Assembly: GCA_022340215.1 (NCBI GenBank)
Contig: JAJDOJ010000180.1
Location: 1-33,525 of the forward strand
Length of the DNA: 33,525 bases
Source of the DNA: Gammaproteobacteria bacterium
GTDB taxonomy: Bacteria > Pseudomonadota > Gammaproteobacteria > JAJDOJ01
Reading direction: 5' to 3'
Shown piece after piece: positions 15,079-23,255 of this stretch (its first letter is position 1; every line of letters begins with the position of its first letter). The notes beneath the pieces were generated by a model that was not told the origin of the DNA, did not search any database, and saw only the letters and a list, made by a program, of their open reading frames with translations. A program made the translations under genes and the position numbers.

Positions 15079-15585
15079 CTATATCGTCGACAGACTGCCC
15101 GAGAGCACCTGGATCAGCCACAGCAACAGGGCTGCATACAGCGCGGCGATAGCGTCGTCGAGCATGATGCCGAAACCACCCGACACCCGGGCGTCGGCCC
15201 AGCCGATCGGCCAGGGCTTCAGGACGTCGAACAGGCGAAACGCGAGGAACCCGGCGATCACCCAGGGCCACCCCCCCGGTACGAAGGCCATGGTGATCAG
15301 GTATCCCGCTATCTCGTCCCAGACGATGCCACCGTGGTCGTGAATCCCGAGGTCGCTTGCCGCACGCCCACAGATCGGTATGCCTGCCACAAACACGCTA
15401 GCTGTCAGCAGCAGATAGATTCCGGTGGGCAGTGGCGCCATCAGGAGATACAGCGGAACGGCCGCTACCGTGCCGGCGGTACCTGGGGCAACCGGCGACA
15501 GTCCGGACCCGAATCCGAAAGCGAGAAAGCGTACCGGATTCGAGAAGACAAAACGCGCCGTGACGATTGTCTGGGCGCTGCTCAT
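15079..15585 (-). CDS. pgpA: Phosphatidylglycerophosphatase A
   Basis: The 168-residue membrane protein removes the phosphate from phosphatidylglycerophosphate to give phosphatidylglycerol. It shows the PgpA features G-S-G-L-S-P-V-A-P-G-T-A-G-T (about 27-40), V-W-D-E-I-A-G-Y (about 88-95) and R-L-F-D-V-L-K-P-W-P-I-G-W-A-D (about 117-131), with hydrophobic membrane segments between. The ATG at 15583-15585 overlaps the thiL stop by ATGA, so the two are translationally coupled; longer upstream reading in this frame lies inside thiL and is not coding. The thiL-pgpA order after nusB is common in gammaproteobacteria. Confidence 0.95.
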   Translation of the reverse strand: MSSAQTIVTARFVFSNPVRFLAFGFGSGLSPVAPGTAGTVAAVPLYLLMAPLPTGIYLLLTASVFVAGIPICGRAASDLGIHDHGGIVWDEIAGYLITMAFVPGGWPWVIAGFLAFRLFDVLKPWPIGWADARVSGGFGIMLDDAIAALYAALLLWLIQVLSGSLSTI

Positions 15586-16601
15586 CGGAAGTGCTCGTAT
15601 CCCGGATGCAACTCGATTCGTCGCTCGACCTCCCCGTCGTGAAATCGGATTCCCGGCCGCGCGACGATGCGCCCGATACGCGTCACCCGGTGCCCGATGT
15701 CGCCGAGTCTGCTCCCCACCTCGTGTTCCGCTTCCGGCATCACGGTAAACAGCAGTTCGTAGTCGTCCCCCCCGGCGAGGGGCAGCTCCCAATCGACTTC
15801 CCGTCGCCCGGCATCCAGGATGGCCCGAACGGGTTCGGACAACGGCAACGCATCGAGCATGATCTCCGCCCCCACCCCGGCACTTTCCCGAAGCACATGG
15901 CCCAGGTCGGCGATCAGACCATCGGAGACATCGATCGCCGCACTCGCGAATCCCGCAAGCCTCATCCCGGTTTCCACCCTGGGCACCGGCAGATCCAGCC
16001 GCGACCGGCAGTACTGGCGCGACGCCTCGTCCAGTTCGATCTCTCCGAACACACCGCGTAGACCCAGGCACGCGTCTCCGAGTGTACCTGTCACGTACAG
16101 ACCGTCGCCCGGGCGCGCGCCGCCCCGTCGCAGGTAACCGTCCCCGGCGACCGTCCCCAGCGCCTGAACCGTCACCGAGAGCGGGCCGCGCGTGGTGTCT
16201 CCGCCGACGATGTCCAACCCGTATCGACCCGCGATATCGCGCAGGCCGGCGGCAAAGTCCTCGAACCACGCGCCGTCTGCCGAGGGCGCAGTGATCGCGA
16301 CCGTTGCCCATTGCGGTTGCGCCCCCATGGCGGCCAGGTCGCTGAGATTGACCGCGAGGGCCTTGTGTCCGATGGCGAAGGGCGCCGTATCGCTTGGGAA
16401 GTGGACTCCCGATACCAGGGTATCCGTGCAGGTCACGAGCAGCCGGCCTGCCGCAACGGAGAGAACCGCCGCGTCGTCGCCGATGCCGACCCGTACGTCG
16501 TCGCGCAACGCAGGGCGACGAAAATGGCGGTCGATCAGCGCGAATTCACCGCCGGTGTCGTCCCCATTCCCCGCGCCCGTCCGCCCCGGGGATTGCGTCA
16601 T
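15582..16601 (-). CDS. thiL: Thiamine-monophosphate kinase
   Basis: This 339-residue cytoplasmic enzyme phosphorylates thiamine monophosphate to the active cofactor thiamine diphosphate. Family signatures are visible: G-I-G-D-D-A-A-V-L (about 39-47), T-D-T-L-V-S-G-V-H-F-P, K-A-L-A-V-N-L-S-D-L-A-A-M-G, G-G-D-T-T-R-G and I-D-V-S-D-G-L-I-A-D-L. These form the ATP- and magnesium-binding sites of the AIR-synthase-like fold. Near the C-terminus, A-G-G-D-D-Y-E-L-L-F is a further ThiL hallmark. Both ends overlap neighbours by ATGA (nusB upstream, pgpA downstream). A 20-residue Gly-rich N-terminal tail precedes the usual E-F-A-L-I-D start. Confidence 0.97.
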   Translation of the reverse strand: MTQSPGRTGAGNGDDTGGEFALIDRHFRRPALRDDVRVGIGDDAAVLSVAAGRLLVTCTDTLVSGVHFPSDTAPFAIGHKALAVNLSDLAAMGAQPQWATVAITAPSADGAWFEDFAAGLRDIAGRYGLDIVGGDTTRGPLSVTVQALGTVAGDGYLRRGGARPGDGLYVTGTLGDACLGLRGVFGEIELDEASRQYCRSRLDLPVPRVETGMRLAGFASAAIDVSDGLIADLGHVLRESAGVGAEIMLDALPLSEPVRAILDAGRREVDWELPLAGGDDYELLFTVMPEAEHEVGSRLGDIGHRVTRIGRIVARPGIRFHDGEVERRIELHPGYEHFR

Positions 16602-17047
16602 CCGCCGGGGTTGGCCTCGGTGGCGCGGGTCCGCTCGGCCACGCCGTCAAGAACAGCGTTGACGTACTTGTAACCGTCCTCGGCGCCGAATTTCCTCGCC
16701 AGCGATACCGCCTCGGTAATTACCACCCGGAACGGCACGTCGGGACGATGGACGAGTTCATAGCACCCCGACCTGAGCAGCGCCAGCTCGACCGGATCGA
16801 TCGAGGAGACGGCGCGGTCGGCATACCTCCCGATTTCCGCATCGAGTTCCGCGGTATTGTCGCGCACGCCGCGCACGAGTTCACGGAAATAATCCGCGTC
16901 GGCCCGACGCATGTTCTCGTCCAGTGCGAATTGGTCGAGGATCTCCCCGGTCTCCCCGCCGCCGACCTGCCACTGGTAAATAGCCTGCAGGGCGAGCCTT
17001 CTGGCCCAGTGCCGCTGGTGACGCAATTGATTGGGGATTGCGCTCAT
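16598..17047 (-). CDS. nusB: Transcription antitermination protein NusB
   Basis: NusB binds boxA RNA with NusE (ribosomal protein S10) and supports antitermination on rRNA operons. The 149-residue protein has the all-helical NusB pattern: R-R-L-A-L-Q-A-I-Y-Q-W-Q near the start, F-R-E-L-V-R-G-V in the middle, I-D-P-V-E-L-A-L-L-R-S-G-C-Y-E-L then V-P-F-R-V-V-I-T-E-A-V-S-L-A-R-K-F-G and Y-K-Y-V-N-A-V-L-D-G-V-A at the end. It lies 64 bases after ribH and its TGA overlaps the thiL ATG, matching the widespread ribH-nusB-thiL order. Confidence 0.97.
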   Translation of the reverse strand: MSAIPNQLRHQRHWARRLALQAIYQWQVGGGETGEILDQFALDENMRRADADYFRELVRGVRDNTAELDAEIGRYADRAVSSIDPVELALLRSGCYELVHRPDVPFRVVITEAVSLARKFGAEDGYKYVNAVLDGVAERTRATEANPGG

Positions 17048-17111
17048 ACCGAACTATCGGATCTCCGCCACCGTACCCAGTACGGGCCTGCTTGACAGGG
17101 GGCCACCGATG

Positions 17112-17588
17112 TCAACCCTTGAGTTCCTGAAGCAGGTTGACCATCTCAATCGCGCCCATCGCGGCGTCCACTCCCTTGTTCCCGGCCTTGGTGCCCGCAC
17201 GTTCGATCGCCTGCTCGATGGTGTCGGTGGTCAGCACACCGAGGAGCACCGGCAGTTCATGGTCCAGGGAGACCCTGGCCAACCCCTTGGCGCACTCCCC
17301 GGCAACGTAGTCGAAATGCGGGGTCGATCCCCGGATGACACAGCCGAGCGCGATGACCGCGTCGGCACGGCGCGCGGCGGCCACGCGTTTTGCCGCCAGC
17401 GGGAGTTCCCAGGCCCCGGGGACGTAGATCAGCTCGACGTCAGCCTCGGACACGCCATGACGGCCGAGTGTATCCAGCGCCCCGGCTACGAGTTTCTCCA
17501 CGATGAACCCGTTGAAACGCGAGGCCAGGATGCAGTATTTCGCGTCTCCTGAGACGAGTGCGCCTTCTATGGTACCAATGCCGGTCAT
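17112..17588 (-). CDS. ribH: 6,7-dimethyl-8-ribityllumazine synthase
   Basis: Lumazine synthase joins the RibD pathway product with 3,4-dihydroxy-2-butanone 4-phosphate, the penultimate step of riboflavin synthesis. The 158-residue protein shows S-R-F-N (about 23-26), the phosphate-binding V-P-G-A-W-E-L-P (56-63) and [14 protein letters not shown] with catalytic His91. The C-terminus has [16 protein letters not shown] and N-K-G-V-D-A-A, both typical. It lies between ribBX and nusB in the riboflavin operon. Confidence 0.98.
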   Translation of the reverse strand: MTGIGTIEGALVSGDAKYCILASRFNGFIVEKLVAGALDTLGRHGVSEADVELIYVPGAWELPLAAKRVAAARRADAVIALGCVIRGSTPHFDYVAGECAKGLARVSLDHELPVLLGVLTTDTIEQAIERAGTKAGNKGVDAAMGAIEMVNLLQELKG

Positions 17589-17668
17589 CTCCCTTCCTCA
17601 ATCTGATTACGATATTTCCGACTTACACCCGCGCCGCCGCCCATGCGCGTGATACACGGGCGGTGGCG

Positions 17669-18784
17669 TCATTGAACGTATTCGACGATCTCCAGGCCGA
17701 AACCACCCAGGCCATGGAACCGTTGCGGGGCGCTCATGACGCGCATCTTGCGCACGCCCAACTCGACCAGGATCTGGGCCCCGATCCCCAGGGTGCGCCG
17801 GTCGGCAAGACCCTGCCGGGAAGAACGCTGACGCGCGGTTTCCAGCCCGTACTTCAGATTGCGAAAGTCCTTCAGTAACGCGGTGGCATCCGGCAGGCGG
17901 CGCAACAGTACGATCACGCCACTGCCCTCCGCGGCCACCTTGCGCATTACATCCCTGAGGGGCCAGCCGCAGCTCTCTCCCCGGACCGCCAGGACATCGC
18001 AAAGCGTATTCTCGATATGAACGCGCGTCAGTACGGGCCGTTCCGGCGACACCTCGCCGCACACCAGCGCCAGGTGTAGTTCCTTTCCGGAGATCTCCTC
18101 GAAGGCGACCAAGCGGAACTCGCCGAATTCCGTCTCAAGCGGCATTTCCTCGACCGGACGAATCGTGCGTTCGTTCTCCACGCGATATCGGATGAGATCC
18201 TCGATAGTCCCCATCTTCAGGCCGTGTTCCCGGGCGAAGATCTCCAGGTCGGGACGCCGCGCCATGCTGCCGTCCTCGTTGAGGATCTCGACGATCACCG
18301 CGGCTGGTTCCAGCCCCGCCAGTCGTGCGAGGTCGCAGCCCGCCTCGGTATGCCCCGCGCGGGTCAACACGCCCCCGGGTTGCGCCATCAGCGGAAAGAT
18401 GTGTCCCGGCTGCTCGATGTCCTCGGCCGTGGCGTTCGGAGACACCGCCGTGCGGATCGTGTGGGCGCGATCATAGGCCGAGATCCCGGTGGTCACTCCC
18501 TCTCGCGCCTCGATGGAGACCGTGAAGTTCGTGGTCTGCTGGTCGTTGGTGGATCCGACCATCAGCGGAAGATTGAGTTGCCGGCATCGCTCCCGGTTCA
18601 GCGTGAGGCAGATCAACCCCCTGCCGTAACGCGCCATGAAGTTTACATCCTCGGGACGGACCATCGAGGCGGCCATCAGCAGGTCACCCTCGTTTTCCCG
18701 ATCCTCGTCGTCCACGATAACCACCATCCGCCCCTGACGGATATCGTTGACGATTTCCTCGATGGTATTGAAAGGACTGCTCAT
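17669..18784 (-). CDS. ribBX: 3,4-dihydroxy-2-butanone-4-phosphate synthase fused to a degenerate GTP cyclohydrolase II domain (RibBX type)
   Basis: The N-terminal half of this 371-residue protein is a complete RibB domain, making dihydroxybutanone phosphate from ribulose 5-phosphate: D-D-E-D-R-E-N-E-G-D at about 25-34 and R-A-G-H-T-E-A at about 142-148 carry the acidic and His residues. The C-terminal half aligns with GTP cyclohydrolase II, but of the three zinc cysteines (H-S-E-C and R-C-D-C-G motifs) two are replaced, by Asn near 259 and Glu near 270, leaving Cys272. Cyclohydrolase activity is therefore unlikely, matching the RibBX variant described in proteobacteria; a separate ribA elsewhere is expected. 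The ATG at 18784 is chosen because similarity starts there; it lies 13 bases after the ribE stop. Confidence 0.9.
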   Translation of the reverse strand: MSSPFNTIEEIVNDIRQGRMVVIVDDEDRENEGDLLMAASMVRPEDVNFMARYGRGLICLTLNRERCRQLNLPLMVGSTNDQQTTNFTVSIEAREGVTTGISAYDRAHTIRTAVSPNATAEDIEQPGHIFPLMAQPGGVLTRAGHTEAGCDLARLAGLEPAAVIVEILNEDGSMARRPDLEIFAREHGLKMGTIEDLIRYRVENERTIRPVEEMPLETEFGEFRLVAFEEISGKELHLALVCGEVSPERPVLTRVHIENTLCDVLAVRGESCGWPLRDVMRKVAAEGSGVIVLLRRLPDATALLKDFRNLKYGLETARQRSSRQGLADRRTLGIGAQILVELGVRKMRVMSAPQRFHGLGGFGLEIVEYVQ

Positions 18785-18797
18785 GACGGGTACCGCT

Positions 18798-19457
18798 TCA
18801 GCCGGCGAAGCCATGTTTCGCCAGTAATTCGTAATCGATGCCGGAACCCCCGGCGCCCGTGTTCGACCCGCGGCTCAGCAGACGCTCGAGGTAGCGCGCC
18901 AGCAGATCGACCTCCACGTTGACTCTCGTCCCCGGCTGGTAGTCTTGAAGCGTGGTCTCCTCCAGGGTGTGGGGAATGATATTGACGTCGAATGCGTTCC
19001 CCTCGACCCGGTTGACCGTCAGGCTCACGCCGTCCAGGCATACGGAGCCCTTGGTGGCAATGTAATGCGCCAGCGCGTCCGGCACGGTGATGGTGAAACG
19101 CACCGAACGCCCGTCGGGCTGCCGCGAGGTCACGTGTCCGATCCCGTCGACATGGCCGCTGACCAGGTGACCGCCGAGCCGGGACTGCGGCGTCAGGGCC
19201 TGCTCCAGATTGACCGCCGACCCGGTGCGCAGACCACCGAAGGTTGTCTTCGACAGGGTCTCGCCGGAGACGTCGACCCAGAAACCGCCCGCGTCCATCG
19301 ACGTGACGGTCAGGCACACCCCGTTCACCGCAATGCTGTCGCCCAGCGACGCCCCGGAAAGGTCGAGCTTGCCCCCCTCCACGCGTACCCGCGTGTCCTC
19401 GCTTTTCGGCTCGACGGCGCCGATCCGGCCGACCGCCTCGATGATTCCAGTGAACAT
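18798..19457 (-). CDS. ribE: Riboflavin synthase, alpha chain
   Basis: This 219-residue enzyme dismutates two lumazine molecules to riboflavin and a pyrimidine. It shows the M-F-T-G-I-I-E N-terminus and the two tandem lumazine-binding barrels: V-N-G-V-C-L-T-V (about 44-51) with V-S-G-E-T-L in the first, and L-D-G-V-S-L-T-V-N (about 142-150) with I-I-P-H-T-L-E-E-T in the second. G-G-H-L-V-S-G-H-V-D-G joins them. The length is typical. It lies 16 bases after the proteasome-like gene and 13 bases before ribBX. The gene is called ribC in some species. Confidence 0.97.
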   Translation of the reverse strand: MFTGIIEAVGRIGAVEPKSEDTRVRVEGGKLDLSGASLGDSIAVNGVCLTVTSMDAGGFWVDVSGETLSKTTFGGLRTGSAVNLEQALTPQSRLGGHLVSGHVDGIGHVTSRQPDGRSVRFTITVPDALAHYIATKGSVCLDGVSLTVNRVEGNAFDVNIIPHTLEETTLQDYQPGTRVNVEVDLLARYLERLLSRGSNTGAGGSGIDYELLAKHGFAG

Positions 19458-19473
19458 TCGATCGCGTCCTGAC

Positions 19474-20043
19474 TCAATCCAGCCTGACAGTGTACCGCGT
19501 CATCGGTAACGACGTGGCGTTGTTGAACTCCGCCCCCGCCTCGACCCCGGCACGGGCGATGGCATCCGCCTCATCCAGGCGATCATAGAGCGCGTGCATG
19601 GCGCCCAGGGCGAACTCGGCGCCCGACCCGATGGCCCAGAAGCGGCTGTATTCGAAGACCTCGCGCATCGAATAGAAGGCGAACACCCCATGGGGGTTGA
19701 CGATCAGGGCGTCCATGCGGCTCGACTCGTAGGGGTCGTCGTCCTCGTCCTTGGGGTTGAGGAAGTATTTCTCCTTCAGGGTCGGGTGCAGCGTCAGGAG
19801 GGTCTCGAAGATCTCGAGCCGGCTGCCGAAGCGCGTTGAAGACCCGCTGCCCCCCAGCAGGTTCTCCATCACGATGTGGTGGGCCGCGCTTCCGACCATC
19901 CCCATGTAGCTGTCGCCGAAGCGGCGGATCTTGTCGTGCGCCATCTCGTAGTGGCTCGCCAATCGGGTATCACCGAAGGTGGTGAGCGTATCGGCCGCGA
20001 TACTCGCGTGCGAACCTTTCCGGACTGCTACGACCGTCGACAT
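19474..20043 (-). CDS. Proteasome-like Ntn hydrolase (HslV-like bacterial proteasome homologue)
   Basis: The 189-residue protein has the HslV/20S beta-subunit pattern: after the initiator Met comes S-T-V-V-A-V-R-K-G, then I-A-A-D-T-L-T-T-F-G-D-T (equivalent of the conserved Asp17), H-D-K-I-R-R (equivalent of Lys33), G-M-V-G-S-A-A-H, and near the end A-I-G-S-G-A-E-F-A-L-G-A-M. Family members self-assemble into rings with N-terminal nucleophile protease sites. Compared with HslV it has an acidic insertion (P-K-D-E-D-D-D-P-Y-E-S-S) and no hslU gene nearby, fitting the separate bacterial proteasome homologue group. The nucleophile position is Ser rather than Thr. It lies inside the riboflavin operon, between ribD and ribE; substrate unknown. 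Confidence 0.78.
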   Translation of the reverse strand: MSTVVAVRKGSHASIAADTLTTFGDTRLASHYEMAHDKIRRFGDSYMGMVGSAAHHIVMENLLGGSGSSTRFGSRLEIFETLLTLHPTLKEKYFLNPKDEDDDPYESSRMDALIVNPHGVFAFYSMREVFEYSRFWAIGSGAEFALGAMHALYDRLDEADAIARAGVEAGAEFNNATSLPMTRYTVRLD

Positions 20044-20065
20044 GCCGTTGTAACCCTCCAGACAA

Positions 20066-21190
20066 TCATTCCTTACCCGAACCCGTCGGGTGCAGGATCA
20101 TACGCAGGTCCGGTCCGACGAACCGCACTTCGGTAAATCTCAGGTCGATCCGATCGCTCATCGTTGATACGGCAGGCAAGCAGGCCAGACCTCTCGCCCC
20201 GTCACCCATCAGATGGGCCGCCATGTACACGACCAGTTCGTGCACCAGGCCCTCCGCCAACAGCGCGCCGGTCAGTGTCGCACCGGCCTCCACGTGCACC
20301 TCGTTGACCTCGCGCACCGCCAGCGTCTCCATGACAGCCTGGAGATCGAGCCCGGTCGCGGATCCTTCGACCTGCGCCACCTCCGCGCCCGACTCGCGCA
20401 AGGTGTCGATGCGTGCTGCGTCCTGCGACGTAGTGAGGATCAGCATCTGGCCCGGCAGCGCCAGCATTTTCGCATCGGTCGGGGTCCGCAGTTCGCTGTC
20501 GAGCACAACCCTGAGCGGATGGCGGACCGGCTCAACGATGCCGAGTTCCGCTGCGGTCAACCGAACGTTGAGCGAGGGATCGTCGGCGAGCACGGTACCA
20601 ACCCCTGTCAATACCGCCGAACTGCGCGCGCGCAGGTGCTGCACGTCACGCCGCGCCGCCTCTCCCGTAATCCACTGGCTCTCCCCAGAGGCCATGGCGG
20701 TACGCCCGTCGAGGCTCATGGCGGTCTTCACGCGCACCCAGGGCCGACCCGATCGCATGCGCGAGAGGAAACCCCGGTTGAGTGCCTCGGCCTGTTCCGC
20801 CATGAGACCGGATTCGGTCTCGATCCCGGCGTCCCGCAGTTTCGCGATACCCTGTCCCGCAACCAGGGGGTTGGGATCCACCATGGCCACCACGAGCCGG
20901 GCGACGCCCGCCCGCAGCAATGCATCCGAGCAGGGAGGTGTCCGGCCGTAGTGCGCGCACGGCTCCAGGGTCACGTAGGCGGTCGCTCCGGGCGCACGGT
21001 CGCCAGCCTCCCGCAGGGCCTCCAACTCGGCGTGCGGGCCGCCGGCACGTTCGTGCCAACCCTCCCCGACGATCTCGTCCCCGCGCACCAGGACACAACC
21101 GACTCGGGGATTCGGATCGGTGGTGTACAGGCCGCGCCCGGCAAGGCGAAGCGCGCGCGCCATGTAGCGGGCGTCCCGCGCGTCGCTCAT
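20066..21190 (-). CDS. ribD: Bifunctional riboflavin deaminase-reductase
   Basis: RibD performs two successive steps on the pyrimidine made by GTP cyclohydrolase II: deamination and reduction of the ribosyl side chain. The N-terminal deaminase of this 374-residue protein has the zinc site H-A-E (53-55) and P-C-A-H-Y-G-R-T-P-P-C (Cys78 and Cys87). From about residue 150, R-P-W-V-R-V-K-T-A-M-S-L-D-G-R-T-A opens the reductase domain, which continues to E-V-H-V-E-A-G-A-T-L and the end. The ATG at 21188-21190 is preferred because similarity starts at M-S-D-A-R-D; an ATG at 21229, preceded by GGAG, is an alternative. It lies 79 bases downstream of nrdR. Confidence 0.96.
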   Translation of the reverse strand: MSDARDARYMARALRLAGRGLYTTDPNPRVGCVLVRGDEIVGEGWHERAGGPHAELEALREAGDRAPGATAYVTLEPCAHYGRTPPCSDALLRAGVARLVVAMVDPNPLVAGQGIAKLRDAGIETESGLMAEQAEALNRGFLSRMRSGRPWVRVKTAMSLDGRTAMASGESQWITGEAARRDVQHLRARSSAVLTGVGTVLADDPSLNVRLTAAELGIVEPVRHPLRVVLDSELRTPTDAKMLALPGQMLILTTSQDAARIDTLRESGAEVAQVEGSATGLDLQAVMETLAVREVNEVHVEAGATLTGALLAEGLVHELVVYMAAHLMGDGARGLACLPAVSTMSDRIDLRFTEVRFVGPDLRMILHPTGSGKE

Positions 21191-21269
21191 CGTTATGCTG
21201 ACCGGGACGGATCGGCGAGGCGATCCCATCTCCGGGGGTCGCGAGCGACAAGGGTCGGGGAGAGGGGGA

Positions 21270-21785
21270 TCACGGCTTCGGAGGCTTGTCTTCTTCGAGC
21301 AGCGTCATCTGACTGTCCAGCATCTCCGGCGTCAGGTCCTGCTCCAGCAGTTCGACCAGCTCGCGGAAGGCCCGGATGTCCTCGAAGCTGCGGTAGACGG
21401 ACGCGAACCGCACATAGGCGACCTGGTCCAGTCCCCTAAGGGCGTCCATCGACCACTCGCCGATCCGCCTCGACGGGATCTCCCGCTCGCCTGAGGTCAG
21501 GGCGCGGCGCTTGATGCGGTCGATGGCCGCCTCTACGCGGTCGGTCGAGACCGGCCTTTTTTCCAGCGCATAGAGCAGACCCTTGCGCAGTTTCTGCTCG
21601 GAGAAGGGTTCGCGCCTTCCGTCCCGCTTGACCACGCGGGGCAGGTTCAGCTCGGCGTACTCGTAGGTGGTGAAGCGCTCACCGCAGGACGGACACAGTC
21701 GACGCCGCCGGATCTGGTCGCCCTCACCGGCAAGCCGCGAATCGACCACCCGCGTGTCCTGCCCGTTGCAGAACGGACATCTCAC
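21270..21785 (-). CDS. nrdR: Transcriptional repressor NrdR
   Basis: NrdR represses ribonucleotide reductase genes according to ATP/dATP levels. The 171-residue protein has the N-terminal zinc ribbon with C-P-F-C (Cys3, Cys6) and C-P-S-C (Cys31, Cys34), then the ATP-cone domain (about 50-140) starting [13 protein letters not shown] and continuing through [11 protein letters not shown]. It is the first gene of the riboflavin operon, a very common arrangement in proteobacteria. GAGG lies four bases before the ATG. Confidence 0.98.
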   Translation of the reverse strand: MRCPFCNGQDTRVVDSRLAGEGDQIRRRRLCPSCGERFTTYEYAELNLPRVVKRDGRREPFSEQKLRKGLLYALEKRPVSTDRVEAAIDRIKRRALTSGEREIPSRRIGEWSMDALRGLDQVAYVRFASVYRSFEDIRAFRELVELLEQDLTPEMLDSQMTLLEEDKPPKP

Positions 21786-21826
21786 CTCGCGGCGCTCCCC
21801 GGTTGATACCCCTGCAACCTGGTGCG

Positions 21827-21855
21827 ATTAAACCCGCAGCAACGCAACATGCCAG
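21827..21855 (-). promoter_or_regulatory. Candidate sigma-70 promoter for nrdR and the riboflavin operon
   Basis: On the minus strand CTGGCA (21850-21855) and TTTAAT (21827-21832) are separated by exactly 17 bases, in the 97-base gap between glyA and nrdR. Both hexamers differ from consensus by one or two bases. No FMN riboswitch structure is recognisable in this gap. Confidence 0.45.
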
Positions 21856-21882
21856 GCCCGCAGGCGGTGCCGGTGTCGCACA

Positions 21883-23151
21883 TCATCCCCCGTAGACCGG
21901 AAAGCGGGCACAGAGATCCAGTACTCGCGATCGCACCGATTCGACAGTCTGAGCCAGCGCGGACTCGTCGCCGATGGCGTCGATCACGTCGCACATCCAG
22001 CCGGTGAGCTCGCGCGCCTCCCCCTCGCGGAAACCCCGGGTAGTGATGGCCGGCGATCCCACGCGGATCCCGCTGGTCACGAACGGGGACTGCGGGTCTT
22101 TCGGCACGGCATTCTTGTTGACGGTGATGTTGGCGCTGCCCAGGGCCGCGTCCACCGCCTTGCCGGTGAGCCCCTTATCGATGAAATCGACCAGGAACAG
22201 GTGATCGTCCGTCCCACCGGAGACTACCTTGTAACCGCGCTCGACGAAGCCGGCGGCCATCACCCGGGCGTTCTTCAGGACCTGCTCCTGATAGCTGCGG
22301 AACTCCGGTTCGAGCGCCTCCTTGAAGGCAACGGCCTTGGCGGCAATGACGTGCATCAGGGGGCCGCCCTGGGTTCCGGGAAAGACCATGCTGTTAAGTT
22401 TCTTCGCGATCTCCGGGTTCTCCCGGGCGAGGATGAGGCCACCGCGGGGCCCGCGCAGGGTCTTGTGTGTGGTGGTCGTGGTGACGTCGGCGATATCAAT
22501 CGGACTCGGGTAGAGGCCGGTTGAGATCAGGCCGGCCACATGCGCGATGTCCGCGAACAGCAGCGCCCCGACCTCGTCGGCGATGGTCCGGAACCGCTGC
22601 CAGTCGAGAATACGCGAATAGGCGGAAAAACCGGTCACGATCATCTTCGGCCGGTGCTCCCGCGCCAGTGTCTCGACCTGCTCGTAATCCACCTCGCCGC
22701 TGTCGGAATGGATTCCGTACTGCACGGCGTTAAAGATCTTGCCGGAGAAGTTCACCTTCGAGCCGTGAGTCAGGTGTCCGCCGTCGGCGAGACTCATGCC
22801 GAGGATCGTATCGTGGGGTTTCAGCAGCGCCAGATAGACCGCGGCATTGGCCTGCGATCCGGAATGGGGCTGGACGTTGGCGTAGGCCGCGCCGAACAGG
22901 GCCTTCGCGCGGTCGATCGCGAGCTGCTCGGCCACGTCGACGTTCTCGCAGCCCCCATAGTAGCGCTTGCCAGGATAGCCCTCGGCATACTTGTTGGTCA
23001 GCACGGAACCCTGTGCCTCGAGCACGCGGGGACTCGCGTAGTTCTCGGAGGCGATCAGCTCGATATGCTCTTCCTGGCGCCGCTTCTCGGCGGCGATCGC
23101 CTCGGCCAGCTCGTCGTCGAAACCGGCGATGGTCATGTCTTTGGGAAACAC
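21883..23151 (-). CDS. glyA: Serine hydroxymethyltransferase
   Basis: This pyridoxal-phosphate enzyme converts serine and tetrahydrofolate to glycine and methylene-tetrahydrofolate, the main one-carbon source of the cell. The 422-residue protein shows [31 protein letters not shown] and the cofactor-binding [14 protein letters not shown] with Lys230. The GTG at 23151 gives an N-terminus (M-F-P-K-D-M) that aligns residue by residue with the E. coli enzyme, so it is preferred over the ATG at 23136. A perfect -10 box lies upstream. Confidence 0.98.
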   Translation of the reverse strand: MFPKDMTIAGFDDELAEAIAAEKRRQEEHIELIASENYASPRVLEAQGSVLTNKYAEGYPGKRYYGGCENVDVAEQLAIDRAKALFGAAYANVQPHSGSQANAAVYLALLKPHDTILGMSLADGGHLTHGSKVNFSGKIFNAVQYGIHSDSGEVDYEQVETLAREHRPKMIVTGFSAYSRILDWQRFRTIADEVGALLFADIAHVAGLISTGLYPSPIDIADVTTTTTHKTLRGPRGGLILARENPEIAKKLNSMVFPGTQGGPLMHVIAAKAVAFKEALEPEFRSYQEQVLKNARVMAAGFVERGYKVVSGGTDDHLFLVDFIDKGLTGKAVDAALGSANITVNKNAVPKDPQSPFVTSGIRVGSPAITTRGFREGEARELTGWMCDVIDAIGDESALAQTVESVRSRVLDLCARFPVYGG

Positions 23152-23195
23152 GATGGTTCTGCTCCGGGAAGTCTGGTGTATGGCGAAAGCGCGGC

Positions 23196-23201
23196 ATTAT
23201 A
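23196..23201 (-). promoter_or_regulatory. Likely -10 box of the glyA promoter
   Basis: A perfect TATAAT on the minus strand lies 45 bases before the glyA start. No good -35 hexamer is found 16-18 bases upstream, so an activator may be needed or the -35 is weak. The downstream leader of about 40 bases shows no riboswitch. Confidence 0.5.
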
Positions 23202-23255
23202 CCGTATCCGCGCGTCCGCTCCCGGCGGATCCCTGGCCCCCTATCGCATGAGGCT

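Noticed and set aside
15586-16311. Long N-terminal extension in the pgpA frame
   Set aside because: It lies entirely within thiL in another frame and lacks PgpA similarity; the ATG at 15585 with ATGA overlap is the natural start.
21786-21882. FMN riboswitch before the riboflavin operon
   Set aside because: The 97-base gap holds a promoter-like pair but not the conserved RFN element, which is longer and highly conserved.
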